Source: GCA-003244245 sp050699595 (GTDB taxonomy: Bacteria; Actinomycetota; Actinomycetes; Mycobacteriales; Pseudonocardiaceae). From it: DNA of 64,000 bases. Location of the stretch: NCBI GenBank assembly GCA_050699595.1, contig JBOHFI010000004.1, positions 74,106 through 138,105 of the forward strand. Reading direction: 5' to 3'. A model generated the notes under the pieces. It was not told the origin of the DNA, ran no database searches, and was given only the letters and a program-made list of their open reading frames with translations. The position numbers were made by a program, and so were the translations under genes. Shown in pieces: positions 43,658-51,579 of the stretch (positions within the stretch are counted from its first letter, which is position 1; each line of letters starts with the position of its first letter).

Positions 43658-45148
43658 ATGACCGGTCATGATTGGCTGCGATCGCGCAATGACGACGATG
43701 GAACCGGGAGTGTCGTGAGCACTGGGAATGACTCGGCGGGTGGTAACCGGCCGCTGCGGGTGTTGGTGGAGGAGTCGGGGTTGAGCCATGCCGCGTTGGC
43801 TCGTGCGGTGGTGGTGGCGGGTGCCCAGGAGGGGGAGCATGTCGGGACGAACACGACGGCGGTGCGGCGGATGCTGGAGGGTTCCCAGCCGCGGTGGCCG
43901 GTGCCTCGGTTGGTGGCCACGGTGCTGTCGCGGCGGTTGCGCCGCGAGGTCAGTGTCACCGAGTGTGGGTTTGCTGACCGCGCCCCGGTGGCTGAGGATC
44001 CCTACGATGGCTTGAGTTGTTCTGGGACACTGGACGGGACGCTTCGCACGATCGTCGAGTTGTCGGGACAGGACATGCGCCGACGGAAGTTCCTGATGGG
44101 CTCCGTGTTCAATGCGGCGGCCTTCTCCGAGCCTGCGCTGTTCGCCCTGACCGTGCCCCCAGCTCAGAGCACCGCGCGGATGGCGGGCCGGCGGGTGGGC
44201 ATGGCTGAGGTGGAGATCCTCACCGAGCAGGTGACCCACCTGCGCCAGCTCGATTACCGCTACGGTTCGGGGCGGCTGCGTGAGCAGGTGGTGTCGCTGC
44301 TGCACCGCGAAGCCAACCAGCTCCTGCACGGCACTTATTCAGAGAAGACTGGTAAGGCTTTGTTGACCGCTGTCGCGCAGGCTACGAAGTTGGCTGGTTT
44401 TACGGCGGCTGATGTGGGCCGGCCGGCGTTGGCGCAGCGCTACTTCATTCAGGGTCTTGACCTGGCGATGGCGGCGGGCGACCTGCGCTATGCCGCCGCC
44501 GTGCTCAGCGAGATGGGCCGCTTGACAGCGCAGATCGCGCTCAACGCGCTCACCGAAGACGAGCGGCTCCGCAACGGGCGCCAGACGGTGGCACTGGCTC
44601 GGGCCGGGCTGGCCGTCACCCAGGGCACAGCCACCCCAGCACAGGCCGCTGAGCTGCACGCGCTGGAAGCGCGCGGTTTCGCCCTGTTCGGCGATGTCAG
44701 GGAGGCTCGTCGTGCGGTGTTGGAGGCCCAGCGGTGCTATGAGTCGGTGCGCCCTGAGGATGAGCCCGGGTGGCTGGGCCTCTACACCGAAGCCGCATTC
44801 GCGGCAGACCTCGGCAAGTGCCTGAGTGGCATCGGTGAGCATGCGCAGGCTATCAAACTGGTCACCGGGGTGTTGCGGGACTATGAGCCGTGGCGGGTCC
44901 GGGCCCGCTGTTTCGCGCAGACCGACCTCGCCGGCACCCATCTCCTCGGCCGTGATTTCGAGCAGGCGGCCGCGCTGGGCCGCGATGCGCTGCGGACCGC
45001 CGCGCAGGTCAACTCCGCCCGCACCCTCGACCGCCTGCGCACGCTACAACGGCAGGCCCAGCCGCTGCGCGCCGGCTCGCCGCACCTGCGCGAGCTGGAC
45101 GAGCGGATCACCATCTTCCTCGGCCGCAGTGGCGTTCAACAAGACTGA
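43658..45148 (+). CDS. NsdA-like HTH/TPR transcriptional regulator, copy 2
   Basis: 496 residues, the same length as the regulator at 32516-34006 and very similar throughout. HTH-like region L-S-H-A-A-L-A-R-A-V and T-T-A-V-R-R-M-L-E-G-S-Q-P-R-W-P-V-P; internal R-R-R-K-F-L-M-G-S-V-F-N-A-A-A-F-S; TPR-like remainder ending S-P-H-L-R-E-L-D-E-R-I-T. It lies about 200 bases upstream of the graspetide genes on the same strand and is the obvious candidate to control them. It lacks the zinc-finger and 130-residue neighbours of copy 1. Confidence 0.85.
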   Translation: MTGHDWLRSRNDDDGTGSVVSTGNDSAGGNRPLRVLVEESGLSHAALARAVVVAGAQEGEHVGTNTTAVRRMLEGSQPRWPVPRLVATVLSRRLRREVSVTECGFADRAPVAEDPYDGLSCSGTLDGTLRTIVELSGQDMRRRKFLMGSVFNAAAFSEPALFALTVPPAQSTARMAGRRVGMAEVEILTEQVTHLRQLDYRYGSGRLREQVVSLLHREANQLLHGTYSEKTGKALLTAVAQATKLAGFTAADVGRPALAQRYFIQGLDLAMAAGDLRYAAAVLSEMGRLTAQIALNALTEDERLRNGRQTVALARAGLAVTQGTATPAQAAELHALEARGFALFGDVREARRAVLEAQRCYESVRPEDEPGWLGLYTEAAFAADLGKCLSGIGEHAQAIKLVTGVLRDYEPWRVRARCFAQTDLAGTHLLGRDFEQAAALGRDALRTAAQVNSARTLDRLRTLQRQAQPLRAGSPHLRELDERITIFLGRSGVQQD

Positions 45149-45356
45149 GCACGGCGACCAGTGGTGAGAGTTCTTCGAACTCGTCGGGTCGATCCGCGCC
45201 CAGCCCCAGACCGTCCCAGCGGGCGACTTCCTCGACGTCTCCACTGCGCTGCTGGCCCTCTGCCCGCGAGTGGAGTCCCCTCTACCGCTCCCAGCCCGGA
45301 TAACGTCAGGGTGAGGAGTCGGACGCTTAGAGTCACAGATCGAAGGGAAGATGAGG

Positions 45357-45626
45357 ATGCCCGCTGCCGACCCGGTCATGGCCGTCCTGGACCGGTTACT
45401 GCTCACCAGTCCAGAAAACAGCCCGGACAACACCGTCCACGAGCCCGCGCCGCCCACTGGGGAGGAGCCGGTGCCGTTCGGTCTGCGCTTTGCCGTCACC
45501 CCGGTCCACGCCGGCAAGCACGGCAAGACCTACCGAACGATCAACGAGCTTGAGGCCACTCACATTAACCAGGACGGCACGGTCGTGGTCCGCCAAGACC
45601 CCGTCCAGCGGGAGGAGGAAGACTGA
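45357..45626 (+). CDS. Graspetide precursor (ATP-grasp target RiPP)
   Basis: 89 residues from ATG 45357; ATG 45351 is possible but too close to the ribosome site GAAGGGA (45342-45348). The leader ends with the conserved P-F-G-L-R-F-A box recognised by ATP-grasp ligases (residues 40-46). The core carries Thr at T58, T61 and T68, acidic acceptors E64, E66 and D81, and an Asp-Gly pair (D73-G74), the site type that PCMT-like partners turn into aspartimide. Position directly before the ligase and methyltransferase confirms the role. Confidence 0.88.
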   Translation: MPAADPVMAVLDRLLLTSPENSPDNTVHEPAPPTGEEPVPFGLRFAVTPVHAGKHGKTYRTINELEATHINQDGTVVVRQDPVQREEED

Positions 45627-45628
45627 CG

Positions 45629-46582
45629 ATGACGGTCCTGGTCCTGTCTGCGCACGACGACGACACCGCCACCCGTGTCTGCCAAGCCATCGACCAGCGC
45701 GGGGCCGACTGGGTGCGGATGGACCTGGGCGACTTCCCCGAGACGCTGTCGTTCACCGCCACCGGCCCAGGCCCTGCTTGGGCCGGACGGCTCTCGGACG
45801 GACGGCGCGACGTGCCGCTGTCCGACATCATGGCCGTCTACTGGGGGCGCCCGGCCAGCTTCCGCATGCCTGCCCATCTCGACGGACAGCACCGGCGGTT
45901 CGCGGTCGCCGAAGCCCGGCAGGGCCTCGGGGGGCTGATCTCCAGCCTGACGGTCCCGTTCGTCAACCACCCCTCTCGCGTCGCCGACGCCGAGCTGAAA
46001 ATGGCCCAGATCCAGACCGCCGCCCACCTCGGGCTCGCAGTGCCGCCCACTCTGGTCACGTCGATCGGGCCGGAGGCGCGGGCGTTCGCTCGGCAGTTCG
46101 ACAAGGTGCTCTACAAGCCCCTGACCTCCGCGTTCCTCCACGCGGACAACCAGGTGAGACTGGTCTACGCGACTTTGGTCGGGCCAGACGAGCTGGATGA
46201 CGCCTCGATCGCGCTGAGCCCCTGCCAGTTCCAGGCGTTCATCAGCAAGGCCCACGACGTCCGCCTGGTCGCCGTCGGACGGTACTGCTTCTCGGTCGCG
46301 ATCCACGCCGGCTCTGAGGCGGCATACACGGACTGGAGGGCGGACTACCCGTCCTTGTCCTATGAACCGGTCGAGACGCCTGGTCACATCACCGAGGGCG
46401 TCGCCGCCTACCTCAAGCATTTCGGGCTGACCTTTGCCTGTTTCGACTTCACTGTCGACCACAGCGGACAGTGGTGGTTCCTGGAGGCCGGGGCCAACTC
46501 CCAATGGGGTTGGTTAGAGCACGAGACAGGCTTGCCCATCGCCGACGCCATCGCCCGCCAGCTCACCGGAGAAACCGCATGA
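45629..46582 (+). CDS. tgmB: ATP-grasp ribosomal peptide maturase
   Basis: 317 residues. ATP-grasp ligase expected to activate core Asp/Glu carboxylates and join them to Thr/Ser or Lys, forming macrolactone or macrolactam rings. Family features: M-A-V-Y-W-G-R-P and F-V-N-H-P-S-R in the N-terminal half, ATP-binding Y-K-P-L, Q-A-F-I-S-K-A-H-D-V-R-L-V-A-V-G, and the metal-binding end F-L-E-A-G-A-N-S-Q-W-G-W-L-E-H-E-T-G. It begins two bases after the precursor stop and overlaps the methyltransferase by ATGA. Confidence 0.93.
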   Translation: MTVLVLSAHDDDTATRVCQAIDQRGADWVRMDLGDFPETLSFTATGPGPAWAGRLSDGRRDVPLSDIMAVYWGRPASFRMPAHLDGQHRRFAVAEARQGLGGLISSLTVPFVNHPSRVADAELKMAQIQTAAHLGLAVPPTLVTSIGPEARAFARQFDKVLYKPLTSAFLHADNQVRLVYATLVGPDELDDASIALSPCQFQAFISKAHDVRLVAVGRYCFSVAIHAGSEAAYTDWRADYPSLSYEPVETPGHITEGVAAYLKHFGLTFACFDFTVDHSGQWWFLEAGANSQWGWLEHETGLPIADAIARQLTGETA

Positions 46583-47796
46583 CCACCGCGGACTGGGAAC
46601 TCAGGCTCGCCGCTCTCGTCACCTCCCTGGCCGACCAGGGATACCTGCGCGACAAGGAGTGGGTCGAGGCGTTCGCCGCCACGCCCCGGCACCTGTTCAC
46701 ACCTGAGGTCATCATCGCCACAGAAGACGGCTACCGCCTTCTCTCCAGCAAGAGCGCAGCCGTCCAGGACGAGTGGCTGTCGGTGGTCTACTCCGACGAA
46801 TCCCTTGTCACACAAGACAAGCCACACGCCGCAGGGCACCTGCTTGCCTCGGGCGAGCCGCTGCGGGTCCCCACCAGCTCATCGACCATGCCCAGCCTCA
46901 TGGCCCGCATGCTGAAGGCTCTCGACATCGGCGACGGAATGCGAGTGCTGGAGGTGGGCACGGGCACCGGCTACAACGCCGCCCTGCTCAGCCACCGCCT
47001 CGGCGACCGCAACGTGGTCTCCATCGACATCGACCCCTGCCTGGTCGACCAGGCAGCGCGACACCTCGCCCACCTCGGGCATGAGCCGACTGTGGTGGCT
47101 GGCGACGGCGCGGCCGGGGCCGCCGAACACGGCCCCTACGACCGGATCATCGCCACCGCCGCCGTCCCCGAGATCCCCCTTTCCTGGGTCCAGCAGCTCA
47201 AGCCCGGCGGGAAGATCCTGGCCAACCTGCGCGGCGACCTGTCCGGCGGAACTCTCTGTCTGCTGACCAAACAGGACGATGATGACGAGGTGATCGGGCC
47301 GATCCTGCCGATCGGCGGGCATTTCATGTGGTTGCGGCCCGACCCGAGTGATCCCCACCGGCCCCATGAGCACACCCCGGCCACCCAGCGCGGAACCACC
47401 AGCCGCGCCACGACGAGAGTCGACCCGGCGACGATCCCGGTCGACAACGAGGGGTTTCGTTTCCTGCTGCAACTCCAACTCCACGGCGTGACATCCGTCC
47501 ACGCGGGCCAGGCGTTCGACCCGGCCACCCGCGACCGGCGGGACGCGGTCATCACCACTGCCGCCGACGGCTCCCGCGCCGAGGCATTCACCCAGCCTGA
47601 GCCCGATGGCTCGCACCGGCTCGTCCAGTCCGACCCCCGCCGCATCTGGGACACCGTCGAGGCCACCCACCGCCTCTGGCGCGACCTCGGCCGACCCACC
47701 CCCGAGCAGTTTGGCGTCGTCACCAACCACACCACCCAGTTCGCCTGGCTCGGCGACGACGACAGCTGGCACCGCTGGCCCCTCCCGCTTGTCTGA
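46579..47796 (+). CDS. tgmC: PCMT-like methyltransferase of the graspetide cluster
   Basis: 405 residues from ATG 46579. N-terminal PCMT-like domain with A-T-P-R-H-L-F-T-P-E, SAM motif I V-L-E-V-G-T-G-T-G-Y-N-A-A-L-L (123-137) and Y-D-R-I-I-A-T-A-A-V-P. It has a long C-terminal extension, as in graspetide methyltransferases that methylate a core Asp so that it cyclises to a stable aspartimide. Related in fold to the lanthipeptide methyltransferase at 40709-41944 but clearly a different branch. Confidence 0.92.
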   Translation: MTTADWELRLAALVTSLADQGYLRDKEWVEAFAATPRHLFTPEVIIATEDGYRLLSSKSAAVQDEWLSVVYSDESLVTQDKPHAAGHLLASGEPLRVPTSSSTMPSLMARMLKALDIGDGMRVLEVGTGTGYNAALLSHRLGDRNVVSIDIDPCLVDQAARHLAHLGHEPTVVAGDGAAGAAEHGPYDRIIATAAVPEIPLSWVQQLKPGGKILANLRGDLSGGTLCLLTKQDDDDEVIGPILPIGGHFMWLRPDPSDPHRPHEHTPATQRGTTSRATTRVDPATIPVDNEGFRFLLQLQLHGVTSVHAGQAFDPATRDRRDAVITTAADGSRAEAFTQPEPDGSHRLVQSDPRRIWDTVEATHRLWRDLGRPTPEQFGVVTNHTTQFAWLGDDDSWHRWPLPLV

Positions 47797-47801
47797 CCAC
47801 T

Positions 47802-47856
47802 GCGGTGACCAGGAGGCGACCGGATCTCGATCGCGTGTTTGCTTGGCGGTCGACAC
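47802..47856 (-). pseudogene. Tiny fossil of an FxLD-type methyltransferase
   Basis: Read on the minus strand the bases give S-T-A-K-Q-T-R-D-R-D-P-V-A-S-W-S-P-Q. This matches A-T-T-K-Q-A-R-D-R-G-L-V-A-S-W-S-P-L of the intact FxLD methyltransferase (bases about 41004-41058) at most positions. Only this 55-base piece remains between the convergent tgmC and metG genes. Confidence 0.65.
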
Positions 47857-47859
47857 TAC

Positions 47860-49374
47860 TCAGGTAGTGGGTGGTTCCAGACGCGGGAAGACGGGGCTGG
47901 GCTGGGCGACTCTCGGGCCATGGTTGCCGCATTGTTCTGTGATGCGGTCGGCGGCTGTGGGCAGGAATGGCTGGAGGTGTTCGGCGATGTCGCGACACGT
48001 GGCGACGAGTTCGGCGAGCACAGTGTCCAGGGCGATGGGCTCCGTGTTTCCTGTGCGTTCCGCCTTGGCCAGATCCCAGGGGCGAACCGCTTCGACATAG
48101 CGGTTTCCCTCGTCGCCGATGCGGGTCACCGCTTCGACGGCCCGGCGGAAGTCGAAGTCGGCCAGCGACTGGTCGATCCTGGCTGCGGCGTCAGATCGGG
48201 CGAGGCGAAGCAGGCCCGCCGCTGGGTTGTCGGCAGCATCGTCGGGGATGACTCCGTCGCGGTAGCGGTTGACCATCGACACAGTGCGGTTGACGAGATT
48301 GCCGAGGTTGTTCGCGAGGTCTTCATTGGAGCGCGCGATGAGTCGTTCGGCGGTGTAGTCGGTGTCTCCGGCGCGGGCCACGTCGCGCAGCATCCACCAC
48401 CGCAACGCCTCAGTGCCGTACTTCGTCGCGAGGTCAGCGGGGTCCTCGGCGTTGCCGGCGGATTTGCTGATCTTCTGCCCACCGGCGGTGAGGTATTCGT
48501 GGACGAAGATCGTGTCGGGTAGTCGGATACCGGCGGAGAGCAGCATCGCCGGCCAGTATACGGCGTGGAAGCGGATGATTCCCTTGCCGATGACGTGCAC
48601 GCGAGTGTCGCTCTCACTCCACCAGTAACGGAAGCTCGCTTCGTCGGTGCCGTAGCCGGGAGCGGTGATGTAGTTACCGAGTGCGTCGAACCAGACGTAG
48701 ATGACCTGGTCTGGGTCACCGGGAACCGGAACGCCCCAACCACGGGCACGTGCCATGCTCCGAGAGGCGCTGAAGTCGTCCAGACCGGTTTCGATGAATG
48801 ACAGCACCTCGCGTTTCCGGGATGCCGGCTCGATACGCAGGGTATCGCTGGCGATCAGGTCGTGGAGCTGCTCCTGGTAGTGGCTGAGCCGGAAGAACCA
48901 GTTGTTCTCCTCGACCAGTTCGGGCACTGTACCGTGCTCGGGGCACCGCCCACCCGGCAGCTCGTCTTCGGTGTAGAAGGTTTCGCAGCCGACGCAGTAC
49001 AAGCCGCTGTAGCTCTTCCGATAGAAATCCCCCCGCTCGGCGCACGCGTTCCACAATTGATGCACACCCGGAGTGTGCCGCGGGTCGGAACTGGTCTTGA
49101 TAAAGTCGTCGAAGGACAGATTCAGGCTCTCTCGCAGGGCGAGGAACCGGCCGGCGACCCGCTCCACGTACTCCTGCGGGGTGATGCCTTCCGATTCGGC
49201 ACCTTGTACGTTCTTCAACGCGTTGTCGTCGGTACCGGTCTGGAACCGGACCTCATCGCCACGCTGACGGCGGTGCCGAGCCAGCACATCCGTCTCGACC
49301 AGCTCAAGGGCATGCCCCACATGCGGTTTCCCGTTCACGTAGGGGATTGCCGTCGTCACGAAATAGCGACCCAC
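47860..49374 (-). CDS. metG: Methionyl-tRNA synthetase, probable additional copy
   Basis: 504 residues. Class I synthetase: HIGH-type motif P-H18-V-G-H21, K-I-S-K-S at 301-305 (Ile in place of the usual Met), and a zinc knuckle C127-x-x-C130 with C144 and H147. The catalytic core, connective peptide and anticodon-binding helix bundle are complete. Its entry T-T-A-I-P-Y-V-N-G-K-P-H differs from the housekeeping mycobacterial type, and it lies inside an accessory region next to RiPP genes. It may be a second copy giving tolerance to a MetRS inhibitor; a housekeeping copy elsewhere cannot be checked here. Confidence 0.93.
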   Translation of the reverse strand: MGRYFVTTAIPYVNGKPHVGHALELVETDVLARHRRQRGDEVRFQTGTDDNALKNVQGAESEGITPQEYVERVAGRFLALRESLNLSFDDFIKTSSDPRHTPGVHQLWNACAERGDFYRKSYSGLYCVGCETFYTEDELPGGRCPEHGTVPELVEENNWFFRLSHYQEQLHDLIASDTLRIEPASRKREVLSFIETGLDDFSASRSMARARGWGVPVPGDPDQVIYVWFDALGNYITAPGYGTDEASFRYWWSESDTRVHVIGKGIIRFHAVYWPAMLLSAGIRLPDTIFVHEYLTAGGQKISKSAGNAEDPADLATKYGTEALRWWMLRDVARAGDTDYTAERLIARSNEDLANNLGNLVNRTVSMVNRYRDGVIPDDAADNPAAGLLRLARSDAAARIDQSLADFDFRRAVEAVTRIGDEGNRYVEAVRPWDLAKAERTGNTEPIALDTVLAELVATCRDIAEHLQPFLPTAADRITEQCGNHGPRVAQPSPVFPRLEPPTT

Positions 49375-49659
49375 CAGTAACCCTCTCCGGCCCGGCTGGC
49401 GTCGCCCTGTCTAGAGAGGCGCCCAGGGGCCTCTCCCATAGTCCGATCAGGACATGCGGCGGCCGTGGGACCCCGCCATTCGGCGGTCCACCACGATCTG
49501 CAACCGGTACGTCCTGCACATGAGACTCGATGCTACACGTTGCCGCGACCGCGCCACCGTGATGGCCCCCCAGGAGCGAGACGGCGCGGTCGGCATGTAC
49601 CGGGCATCGACCGGTTGGGATCTAAGGTCCACCTGGCCGCACGCTGTCTCGCCCGGGTT

Positions 49660-50228
49660 TCACGTTTCTGGAGGTTCGCCGACGGTCAGGGGTCCGAAAC
49701 GGGCCTCGGGGCGACGCCCGTAGGCGGCCCACAGCCGGTCACCCATGCTGAAGTGCCACCATTCAGCGGGATAGTTGATAAATCCGACTTCGGTGAGGCA
49801 GCGGGTAAGCAGTCGCCGACGCCGTCTCACCGTGTCGGTGACCTTGGCGTGTGCTGGTGTGGCGGTGGTGAATTCTCCGATCTCCGAGGGCGTGGCCGGC
49901 GGATGCGTTCCCGCAATCTCGTCACGGCCGCCGACCACAATTGTTGCTGTCGTGCCGGGCTGCGGTAGGCCTCGACGACCAGGAGTTGGACATCGTCGGG
50001 TAGCAGTTCGGCGGCGTGGCGCAGCGCACCCGCGACCGAACGTCGGGCCAGGTGCGGCTTGCGCAGCCGGGGGTCGAGCAGGAGGCGGCCCGGCGCAGCC
50101 GCGATCGGCTCCAGTGGCTCGCCGCACTCCGTCACCTGGATGCGTTGAATGTAGTATCCAAAGGGTAAAACGTCGCGCAGCCCCCACCGCCACAGCACGC
50201 GATTGGCGATCACCCGTGATGACCTCAT
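49660..50228 (-). pseudogene. D-Ala-D-Ala dipeptidase (VanX-like) with deleted active site
   Basis: The 5' part (from ATG 50228) reads G-Y-Y-I-Q-R-I-Q, L-L-L-D-P-R-L-R-K, L-L-V-V-E-A-Y-R-S-P-A-R-Q-Q-Q-L-W. The 3' part, in another frame, reads G-F-I-N-Y-P-A-E-W-W-H-F-S-M-G-D-R-L-W-A-A-Y, the hallmark end of M15D peptidases with its zinc-binding His. The central SxHxxGxAxD block is missing and replaced by short out-of-frame sequence, so the enzyme is dead. Confidence 0.8.
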
Positions 50229-50275
50229 CTCTCTACCTGTCGAAATATTTCTGAAAAGTCTCGTACAGTGGCTCA

Positions 50276-50680
50276 TCAAGCCGGATAACTCCATTCACCG
50301 AGATACGCGGCCACGTGGCCGCCACTGCCGATCTTGAACCGGGTCATCCCGAACACCGGATCGCCGGGGTCGAGGGTGTCACTGACGTCGCGCAGGTCGT
50401 AGACTGACGCCTTAGCGGCGTGCGCGGCGGAGAGCATCCGCCACTCAATCACGTTCGAGGGACGCACATCCCGCTTGTGCTCCGCTGATGCGGTGTAGGC
50501 GCACCAGACGTGTTCGCCGACCGTCACCGTGATACTCACGGCCAGCACCTCGCCATCATGACGCGCGACATACAGCCGGAACCGGTTCGGGTCCTCGGCG
50601 GTCATGACAGTCGCCATCCGCTGAAAATACTCCAACAGGCTTTGGGTGAACTGTTTCCGTTCGGCGCTTTCTATGAGGGC
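50276..50680 (-). pseudogene. C-terminal remnant of a FemX/VanK-like transferase
   Basis: The frame shows L-Y-V-A-R-H-D-G-E-V-L-A-V-S-I-T-V-T-V-G and N-V-I-E-W-R-M-L-S-A-A-H-A-A, D-L-R-D-V-S-D-T-L, F-K-I-G-S-G-G-H-V-A-A-Y. This is the second GNAT-like domain of FemABX peptidyl transferases, which add amino acids to lipid II. About the first half of the protein and the start are missing. Directly upstream of the dipeptidase remnant on the same strand, it recalls vanK and vanX of glycopeptide-resistance clusters. Confidence 0.75.
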
Positions 50681-50814
50681 TGTGGGGTGGGGAGTCCATG
50701 GTGGGTTCCGGTCTGGTGCAAGGGTGTCGTGAACTACGTTGCTTGGGCCTGTGTGGACTGGTGTACCGCTGACGATGACGGGCCTGGCCCCGCCGGCTCA
50801 TCGTGACGGCGTGT

Positions 50815-50860
50815 CTGTGAGTGGCGATGCGAGCCATAGCTGGTATCGCCACTCACGGGT
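50815..50860 (+). repeat. Dispersed 46-bp palindromic element, copy 2
   Basis: Same inverted arms GTGAGTGGCGAT / ATCGCCACTCAC as copy 1 at 10232-10277, with a slightly different loop. It is followed by a second hairpin CGGGTGCC-gaa-GGCACCCG (50856-50874). It lies at the right border of the accessory region, 36 bases before the response regulator start. Confidence 0.75.
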
Positions 50861-50895
50861 GCCGAAGGCACCCGAGTCGCCCTAGTCTGAGGGGC

Positions 50896-51549
50896 GTGTC
50901 CACTGTGCTGCTCGTCGAGGACGACGCCGGCATCGCCGAGCCGCTGTCGCGCGCCCTGCAGCGGGAGGGCCACGAGGTGGTGGTGGTCGGTGACGGACCC
51001 ACCGCACTGGCCCGCGCCCGGCAGCCCGAGGTCGACCTGCTGGTGCTCGACCTCGGGCTGCCGGGGATGGACGGCCTGGACGTCTGCCGCCGGCTGCGCC
51101 GGGTGCGCCCTGATGTCCCCGTGCTGATGCTCACCGCCCGAAGCGACGAGGTGGACTTCGTCGTCGGGCTGGACGCGGGCGCTGACGACTACGTGGCCAA
51201 GCCGTTCCGGTTGGCCGAGCTGCTGGCCAGGGTGCGCGCCTTGCTGCGCCGCAGCGCGCCGGACGCGCTGGAGGCCGGTGGGGTGCGGATGGACCTCGCC
51301 GGCCACCGGGTGATCATCGAGGGCGCCGAGATCGCGTTGGCGAACAAGGAGTTCGCGCTGCTGCGGGTCCTGCTCTCCCGGCCGGGGCAGGTGGTCAGCC
51401 GGGAGGAGATCCTGCGCGAGGTGTGGAAGGACCTCGAGCACAAGAACTCCAAGACGCTGGATATGCACATGTCATGGCTGCGTCGCAAGATCGGTAGCAA
51501 TCGGATCGCCACCGTCCGGGGGGTCGGGTTCCGCTTCGACGCTCTGTAG
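50896..51549 (+). CDS. OmpR-family response regulator
   Basis: 217 residues from GTG 50896, with AGGGG just upstream. Receiver domain: L-L-V-E-D-D-A-G, phospho-acceptor Asp in L-L-V-L-D-L-G-L-P-G, Thr in M-L-T-A-R, Lys in V-A-K-P-F-R. Winged-helix output domain: N-K-E-F-A-L-L-R-V-L-L-S-R-P-G-Q-V-V-S-R and V-R-G-V-G-F-R-F. Cognate kinase follows 30 bases later. This pair precedes GtrA-purK, a backbone position. Confidence 0.95.
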   Translation: MSTVLLVEDDAGIAEPLSRALQREGHEVVVVGDGPTALARARQPEVDLLVLDLGLPGMDGLDVCRRLRRVRPDVPVLMLTARSDEVDFVVGLDAGADDYVAKPFRLAELLARVRALLRRSAPDALEAGGVRMDLAGHRVIIEGAEIALANKEFALLRVLLSRPGQVVSREEILREVWKDLEHKNSKTLDMHMSWLRRKIGSNRIATVRGVGFRFDAL

Positions 51550-51579
51550 AAAGCCCGGTGACCGGCGTAACGTTCCGTC

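Noticed and set aside
46879..47856. A 325-residue minus-strand frame across tgmC
   Set aside because: Only its first 18 or so codons are meaningful (methyltransferase fossil at 47802-47856); the rest is antisense to tgmC.
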